Source of the DNA: Microbacterium caowuchunii
Lineage (GTDB): Bacteria; Actinomycetota; Actinomycetes; Actinomycetales; Microbacteriaceae
NCBI RefSeq assembly: GCF_008727755.1
Contig: NZ_CP044231.1
Span: 2,046,001 to 2,110,000, forward strand
DNA length: 64,000 bases
Direction: 5' to 3'
Shown: one piece after another, positions 59,154-64,000 of the stretch
Numbering within the stretch: the first letter of the stretch is position 1
Layout: each line of letters opens with the position of its first letter
Notes under the pieces: generated by a model
Seen by the model: only the letters and a program-made list of their open reading frames with translations
What the model was told of the DNA's origin: nothing
The model's database searches: none
Made by a program: the position numbers and the translations under genes

Positions 59154-59159
59154 TACGCT
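59154..59159 (+). promoter_or_regulatory. -10 hexamer TACGCT of the methyltransferase gene
   Basis: Ends 6 nt before the ATG at 59166. Confidence 0.5.
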
Positions 59160-59165
59160 CTTGGT

Positions 59166-59807
59166 ATGGGGAGTGACCATTACTTCACCGCGTCGCCCGC
59201 CAGTCCCGAGAACCTGCGCACGATCCGTGTGACGCTGGGCGGCCGCGATGTCGAGGTCGTTACCGCCGGCGGCGTGTTCAGCCCGGACCGGCTGGACGCC
59301 GGTACCGCCGTGCTGCTGGCCAATACGCCGCCCCCTCCGCCGGGTGGCCACTTCCTCGATCTCGGATGCGGCTGGGGCCCCATCTCGCTGACGCTCGCGA
59401 CCCTGTCGCCGCACGCCACGGTGTGGGCGGTGGACGTGAACCAGCGTGCGCTGGACCTCGTCCGCCGCAACGCGGAGAAGCTGGGTCTCGACAATGTCAA
59501 CGCGGTGACTCCCGACGATGTTCCCGACGACGTGATGTTCCGCACCATCCGGTCGAACCCGCCGATCCGAGTGGGCAAGCACGAGCTCCACGGGATGCTG
59601 GAGCGCTGGATCCCGCGCCTCGACGAGAGATCCGACGCCTGGCTGGTCGTCGCCCGGAACCTCGGGTCCGATTCGCTGCAGCGATGGCTCGCCGCGACCT
59701 TCCCGGACGGCTACAGCGTGCACCGCGCCGCGACGGCCCGCGGCTTCCGGGTGCTCAAGGTCCGCCGCCACGGCACGCCGCAGACCGCGCCCATCGAACT
59801 GCCCTGA
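59166..59807 (+). CDS. RsmC/RlmG-like class I methyltransferase
   Basis: A 213-residue MTS-domain protein. It starts HYFTASPASP, as in rRNA guanine N2-methyltransferases, has GVFSPDRLDAGT, SAM motif FLDLGCGWGP and the catalytic-type NPPIRVG. The last lacks the aromatic residue of NPP(F/Y/H). Probably methylates a guanine of rRNA; the site is unknown. Confidence 0.85.
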   Translation: MGSDHYFTASPASPENLRTIRVTLGGRDVEVVTAGGVFSPDRLDAGTAVLLANTPPPPPGGHFLDLGCGWGPISLTLATLSPHATVWAVDVNQRALDLVRRNAEKLGLDNVNAVTPDDVPDDVMFRTIRSNPPIRVGKHELHGMLERWIPRLDERSDAWLVVARNLGSDSLQRWLAATFPDGYSVHRAATARGFRVLKVRRHGTPQTAPIELP

Positions 59808-59908
59808 CGGAGCACGGGACCGCCGGCGCGGACTGCTAATCTCGCAACACGAACGTTTGACGGGCTGAGGCCGCGATCCGGGTGGGGGACGCGGCGAAGG
59901 AGTCCGTC

Positions 59909-61147
59909 ATGGCCACGCAGCAGACCGCACCCCGCGGCATCGCCCTGTACCGCGCCCTGCCCCGCCGGGCCGGCTGGAGCTACCTCTTCGCCACCGGCTT
60001 CGGGCGGCTGCCGCTGTCGATGGTGCCGCTGGCGATCCTCACGCTGACCACCTCCGCGACCGGATCCATCGCGGTGGGCGGGTTCGCCGCTGCGGCCGCG
60101 GCGCTGGGCGAAGCCGTCGGCGCGCCCGCCTCGGGCACGCTGGCGGACCGGTTCGGCCAGCGGCCGGTGCTCCTGGCGGGTGTGCTGGTCCACGTCGCGC
60201 TGCTGGCTGCGCTGACCGCCGGAGCGGGCATCGTGCCGGAACCGACGACGGTGGCACTCGCGGGCTTCGCCGGACTCAGCCTGCCCCAGGTCGGCGCGCT
60301 CTCCCGCGCCCGGTGGCTGGCCATCGCGCCGGACGACCTGCCCGCCGCGTTCGCGTTCGAGGGCGTCATCGACGAGATCGCCTACATCTTCGGCCCGGCG
60401 CTGGTCGGTATCGTCGCCGCGTTCGTCTCCCCTCAGGCGGCGATGCTGCTCACGGCCCTCCTCGTCACCGTCTTCGCCACGCAGTTCGCGGTGCACCGCA
60501 CCCAGCGCCTGGTCCCCCGCCGCGCGTCGTCCCGCATTGGGGGCGCCTCCGGCACGACCCTCGACCGGCGGGGCGGGCGCCTCGCTCTGATCGGCACCCT
60601 CTTCCTGGGGCTGATGTGCATGGGCGTGTTCTTCGGCGCCGCCCAGACCGGGCTGACCGCCTTCGCCCGGACGGCGGGCATCCCGGATGCGGGGGCGCTG
60701 CTGTACGCCGTCATGGCGGTCGGCTCGACGCTCACGACCGTGTCGATGGTGCTCGTCCCCGACCGCGTCGGCCCCTGGACCCGCTGGGCGGTCGCTGCGG
60801 GCGGGATGACGCTGGGGGCCGTCCTGCTGATGTCCGCCCCGACGATCCCCTGGGTCGTGGTCGCCGCATTCCTCGCCGGGGCGTTCCAGGGACCCCTCCT
60901 GCTCACGATCTACGGCGTCCTGGGCACGGTCGCCGAGGCCGGCCGGGCGGGGTACCTCATGACCCTCGCCGCGAGCAGCGTCGTGATCGGCATCGGAGCG
61001 GGATCCGCCGTCGCCGGCGCGCTCGCGCAGGAGAGCGGTCCGGTGGGCGGATTCGCGGTCGTCGTGACGGCCTGCGCGGTACTGCTGGTCGCCGGTCTCG
61101 CCGGAGCCGCGCGCTCGGTGCTGCGCCGGTCGCGCCGCACCGCCTGA
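59909..61147 (+). CDS. MFS transporter
   Basis: A 412-residue protein with 12 predicted membrane segments. The loop 2-3 motif is seen as GTLADRFGQRP. Substrate unknown; drug or metabolite export is possible. The ATG at 59909 has AAGGAG 6 nt upstream. Converges with dapF. Confidence 0.85.
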   Translation: MATQQTAPRGIALYRALPRRAGWSYLFATGFGRLPLSMVPLAILTLTTSATGSIAVGGFAAAAAALGEAVGAPASGTLADRFGQRPVLLAGVLVHVALLAALTAGAGIVPEPTTVALAGFAGLSLPQVGALSRARWLAIAPDDLPAAFAFEGVIDEIAYIFGPALVGIVAAFVSPQAAMLLTALLVTVFATQFAVHRTQRLVPRRASSRIGGASGTTLDRRGGRLALIGTLFLGLMCMGVFFGAAQTGLTAFARTAGIPDAGALLYAVMAVGSTLTTVSMVLVPDRVGPWTRWAVAAGGMTLGAVLLMSAPTIPWVVVAAFLAGAFQGPLLLTIYGVLGTVAEAGRAGYLMTLAASSVVIGIGAGSAVAGALAQESGPVGGFAVVVTACAVLLVAGLAGAARSVLRRSRRTA

Positions 61148-61153
61148 GCGGCG

Positions 61154-62011
61154 TCAGGCCAGCGCGACCTCACCGTGGAACACCAGGGTCGCCGGCCCCG
61201 ACAGCAGGACCCTTCCCTCGCGCATGCGGACCCCGAGCGTGCCGCCCGGCACGTCCACGGTCCAGTCGTCGGGGGCGGCGGTCCCCGCCCAGTGGCGCAC
61301 CGCCAGTGCGGCCGCGGCGACGCCGGTCCCGCAGCTCAGGGTCTCCCCCACACCGCGTTCGAACACCCGCATCCGGATCGCACCCACACCGCCCTGCACG
61401 AGCGGATCGCCGGGCACGACGAACTCCACGTTGGCGCCGTCGCGCGGTTCGGGCTCGAGCAGGGGGCGGGACGCGAGGCCCAGTCCTTCCAGCTCCGCCT
61501 CGGAGGACAGCGCCACGACGACGTGCGGGTTCCCGACGTCGATCGCGACTCCCGGCCGCGGCACCTGCAGGCCCTGCGCACGCACGAGCACGTCCCCGGG
61601 CTCGATCCGCCAGGGACCCAGGTCGACCTCGAACCCGTTGTCGCTGCGGGTGAGCGTCTTCACCCCCGCACGCGTGCCGATGAGGAGTCCGGCGTCGATG
61701 TCGGCGAGGCCGGTCTCCACGAGGTAGCGCGCGAACACGCGTGTGCCGTTGCCGCACATCTCCGCGATGCTGCCGTCGGCATTGCGGTAGTCCATGAACC
61801 ACTCGGCGCCGGATGCGGCGGCATCCCGTCCCTCCGGGATCGCCCGGGAGCGGACCACCCGCAGCATGCCGTCGCCCCCGATGCCGAAGCGCCGATCGCA
61901 GAGAGCGGCCACCTGCTCGGGGGACAGCTGGAGGGCTCCCTCCGGGTCGGGCACGATGACGAAGTCGTTGCCCGTGCCGTGTCCTTTCGTGAACGGAACG
62001 GTCTGCGACAT
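61154..62011 (-). CDS. dapF: Diaminopimelate epimerase
   Basis: A 285-residue enzyme that makes meso-diaminopimelate for lysine and cell wall. The two catalytic cysteines are Cys86 (EMCGNGTR) and Cys227 (LSCGTGV). TAGACT ends 6 nt before the ATG; the six G between could also be a ribosome site. Confidence 0.96.
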   Translation of the reverse strand: MSQTVPFTKGHGTGNDFVIVPDPEGALQLSPEQVAALCDRRFGIGGDGMLRVVRSRAIPEGRDAAASGAEWFMDYRNADGSIAEMCGNGTRVFARYLVETGLADIDAGLLIGTRAGVKTLTRSDNGFEVDLGPWRIEPGDVLVRAQGLQVPRPGVAIDVGNPHVVVALSSEAELEGLGLASRPLLEPEPRDGANVEFVVPGDPLVQGGVGAIRMRVFERGVGETLSCGTGVAAAALAVRHWAGTAAPDDWTVDVPGGTLGVRMREGRVLLSGPATLVFHGEVALA

Positions 62012-62017
62012 CCCCCC

Positions 62018-62023
62018 AGTCTA
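62018..62023 (-). promoter_or_regulatory. -10 hexamer TAGACT of dapF
   Basis: Ends 6 nt before the dapF ATG. Confidence 0.5.
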
Positions 62024-62041
62024 GGCATCGCGGAACAGCGC

Positions 62042-62137
62042 TCAGTCCGCGATCAACCGGGTGAGGCCCGCGTCCTGCCACAGCGCCACGACATCCTCGG
62101 TGTCCGTCTCCGCGAAGGGGCGGATGCGGACGCTCAC
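62042..62137 (-). pseudogene. N-terminal remnant of a GNAT acetyltransferase
   Basis: A 31-codon frame from GTG at 62137 (overlapping the miaA stop, GTGA) reads [20 protein letters not shown], then DAGLTRLIAD and a stop. This is the usual start of a GNAT domain, cut off after the first helix. The rest of the domain is not found in any frame before dapF. Probably a gene lost by deletion or nonsense change. Confidence 0.65.
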
Positions 62138-63045
62138 CGGGCGGTGCCGGTCAACTCCGCGGGGGCCACGTCCGGCGCGACCCAGCGCACGCCCTCGTAC
62201 CTCTTGAACCAGGACACCTGACGCCGCGCGTACCGTCGGGTGAGCGCCTGGGTCTGCGCGACGGCGTCGGCCTCGCTGAGCTCCCCGTCCAGTTGCGCCA
62301 CGGCCTGGGCGTACCCGATCGCCCTGCGCGCGGTGACGCCCTGATCGAGACCGCGTTCGCGGAGCGCGCGGACCTCCTCCAGCAGCCCTCCGGCCCACAT
62401 CCCGACCACCCGGTCGTCGAGTCTGGCGACCAGCTCGGCACGGTCCACGTGCACGCCGACCAGACGCGTGTCCGGATGCCAGTGGCGCGGTCGGTCCGGC
62501 AGCGCCGCACCGTAGGTCTGCTTCCCCTGCGCGAGGATCTCCAGCGCACGGACGATGCGCCGGCCGTTCTGCGCGTCGATGCGCGCGGCCGTCGCCGGAT
62601 CCGCCTCCTGGAGCCGGGCGAACAGGGCACCGGGACCCTGGGTCTCGAGTTCCGCCTCCAGTGCGGCGCGCAGCGCGTGATCGTGCGGGGGGAAACGGAA
62701 GTCGTAGACGACGCTCGAGACGTACAGCCCGGAGCCGCCCACCAGGATGGCATCCGCGCCGCGGGAATGGATCGCCCGGACGGTCTCGCGCGCGACGTCC
62801 TGATAGCGCGCGACCGCGGCCTCGTCGGTGACGTCCAGCACGTCGAAGAGATGGTGCGGGATCCCTCGACGCTCGGACTCCGGAAGCTTGGCCGTACCGA
62901 TGTCCATGCCCCGGTAGAGCTGCATCGCATCGGCGTTCACGATCTCCGCGGGAACGCAGGTCGCGACCAGGTGCTCGGCGAGCGAGAGCGACAGCGCGGT
63001 CTTGCCCGTGCCCGTGGCCCCGGCCAGCACCCACAGCCGAGGCAT
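62134..63045 (-). CDS. miaA: tRNA dimethylallyltransferase
   Basis: A 303-residue enzyme that adds dimethylallyl to A37 of tRNAs reading UNN. P-loop [11 protein letters not shown], then [20 protein letters not shown] and GGSGLYV. ATG at 63045 chosen, 10 nt after GGAGG; a GTG at 63054 overlapping the miaB stop is possible. Confidence 0.95.
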   Translation of the reverse strand: MPRLWVLAGATGTGKTALSLSLAEHLVATCVPAEIVNADAMQLYRGMDIGTAKLPESERRGIPHHLFDVLDVTDEAAVARYQDVARETVRAIHSRGADAILVGGSGLYVSSVVYDFRFPPHDHALRAALEAELETQGPGALFARLQEADPATAARIDAQNGRRIVRALEILAQGKQTYGAALPDRPRHWHPDTRLVGVHVDRAELVARLDDRVVGMWAGGLLEEVRALRERGLDQGVTARRAIGYAQAVAQLDGELSEADAVAQTQALTRRYARRQVSWFKRYEGVRWVAPDVAPAELTGTAR

Positions 63046-63050
63046 GGCGT

Positions 63051-64000
63051 TCACGCCTCCGGGCGCAGTGCGGGAAGCCCGAGGGAGACCGCGCGCGGTG
63101 CACCCGGGTCGGCCGGCACGCCGCAGGACGCGGCCTGTGCCCGATCCCAGGCGTCGCCCGAGCGCGTGCGCCGCACCCGCAGCGGCGCTCCGTCGGGCGC
63201 ATCCGCGAGCAGGTGGAAGGGGGCGGCGTGCGTGATCCGGACGGTGACGATGTCGCCGGGACGCGGCTTCTCGGATCCGGCCGGCAGCTCGAAGTGGACC
63301 AGGCGGTTGTCCTCGGCGCGTCCGGTCAGCCGGTGCGTGGCGGCATCCTTCTTGCCCTCCCCGGTGGACACGAGCACCTCGACCTCCCGGCCGAGCTGCT
63401 TCTGGTTCTCCTCGAGCGAGATCCGCTCCTGGAGGGCGACGAGACGCTCGTAGCGCTCCTGGACGACGGCCTTGGGCACCTGGTCCGGCATGGTGGCCGC
63501 CGGTGTGCCCTCCCGGATCGAGTACTGGAACGTGAACGCGCTGGCGAACCTCGCCTGTTCCACGACCCGCAGCGTCTCCTGGAAGTCCTCCTCCGTCTCA
63601 CCGGGGAAGCCCACGATGATGTCGGTCGAGATCGCCGCGTGCGGGATGCGGTCGCGGACGCGGTCGAGGATGCCGAGGAACTTCTCCGAACGGTACGACC
63701 GCCGCATGGCCTTCAGGATCCGGTCGCTGCCCGACTGCAGGGGCATGTGCAGCTGCGGCATGACGGCAGGGGTCTCCGCCATCGCATCGATGACGTCGTC
63801 GGTGAAGGCCGCCGGGTGCGGACTGGTGAAGCGGATGCGCTCCAGACCTTCGATCTCGCCTGCTGCGCGCAGGAGCTTCCCGAACGCCTGGCGGTCGCCG
63901 AACTCGACCCCGTAGGAGTTGACGTTCTGGCCGAGCAGGGTCACCTCGAGTGCGCCGTCGTCCACGAGCAGGCGGATCTCGCTCAGGATGTCGCCGGGAC
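63051..64000 (-). CDS. miaB: tRNA methylthiotransferase MiaB (C-terminal part)
   Basis: The frame is open to the window edge; about 316 residues are visible. It covers the later part of the radical SAM domain ([45 protein letters not shown]) and the C-terminal TRAM domain. The FeS cluster motifs lie outside the window. MiaB adds the methylthio group after MiaA, which fits the gene order. Confidence 0.95.
   Translation of the reverse strand, partial: PGDILSEIRLLVDDGALEVTLLGQNVNSYGVEFGDRQAFGKLLRAAGEIEGLERIRFTSPHPAAFTDDVIDAMAETPAVMPQLHMPLQSGSDRILKAMRRSYRSEKFLGILDRVRDRIPHAAISTDIIVGFPGETEEDFQETLRVVEQARFASAFTFQYSIREGTPAATMPDQVPKAVVQERYERLVALQERISLEENQKQLGREVEVLVSTGEGKKDAATHRLTGRAEDNRLVHFELPAGSEKPRPGDIVTVRITHAAPFHLLADAPDGAPLRVRRTRSGDAWDRAQAASCGVPADPGAPRAVSLGLPALRPEA

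Overview
The window is chromosomal DNA of a high-GC actinobacterium. The 16S sequence, the Actinobacteria-type gene orders (xerD-parA-scpA-scpB-rluB-tyrA-cmk-der; tlyA-nadK-recN; divergent lysM/lexA; hisC-hisB-hisH-priA) and the protein sequences point to Microbacteriaceae, most likely Microbacterium. Most genes lie on the minus strand in tightly overlapping operons (ATGA, GTGA and TGATG junctions). No prophage, insertion sequence, integrase, CRISPR array or replication origin is visible.

Layout. 1-430: tail of an unidentified gene, two strong terminators and tRNA-Pro(GGG). 543-3752 (+): GNAT acetyltransferase, YhhN membrane protein, S4 RNA-binding protein and a DUF222-HNH nuclease. 3857-21132 (-): a NUDIX-NYN fusion, then der, cmk, tyrA, rluB, scpB, scpA, parA, xerD, nudF, pyrG, recN, nadK, tlyA, a 54-residue gene, a HAD phosphatase and a TPR protein with long tandem repeats. 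21212-26860 (-): a complete rRNA operon (16S-23S-5S, no tRNA in the spacer) with tandem promoters and recognisable processing stems. 27049-38417 (-, with one + gene): DUF4184, tyrS, a SatD/DUF3307-like convergent pair, then the arginine genes argC-J-B-D-F-(acyltransferase)-H. 38643-46583 (-): pheST, a glutamate-type ABC transporter and an RNA 2'-O-methyltransferase. 46669-48644: rplT-rpmI-infC with infC starting at ATC, and a divergent DUF1844 gene. 48675-52601 (-): SseB, priA, hisH, hisB, hisC. 52675-53955: divergent lysM and lexA. 54010-64000: a membrane protein, an S9 peptidase, hflX, an RsmC-like methyltransferase, an MFS transporter, dapF, a GNAT remnant, miaA and the 3' part of miaB.

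Functionally the region is core: translation (rRNA, tRNA-Pro, tyrS, pheST, IF-3, L35, L20, rRNA and tRNA modification), chromosome handling (ParA, ScpA/B, XerD, RecN), SOS control (LexA with a LysM partner), arginine and histidine synthesis, nucleotide and NAD metabolism, and diaminopimelate supply.

The least explained parts are the SatD/DUF3307-like pair with an AT-rich inverted-repeat leader, the NUDIX-NYN fusion, the repeat-rich TPR protein behind the rRNA operon, and an Arg-rich short frame ahead of argC. At least a dozen genes have a TANNNT hexamer ending exactly 6 to 8 nt before the start codon, which suggests that leaderless or nearly leaderless mRNAs are common here.
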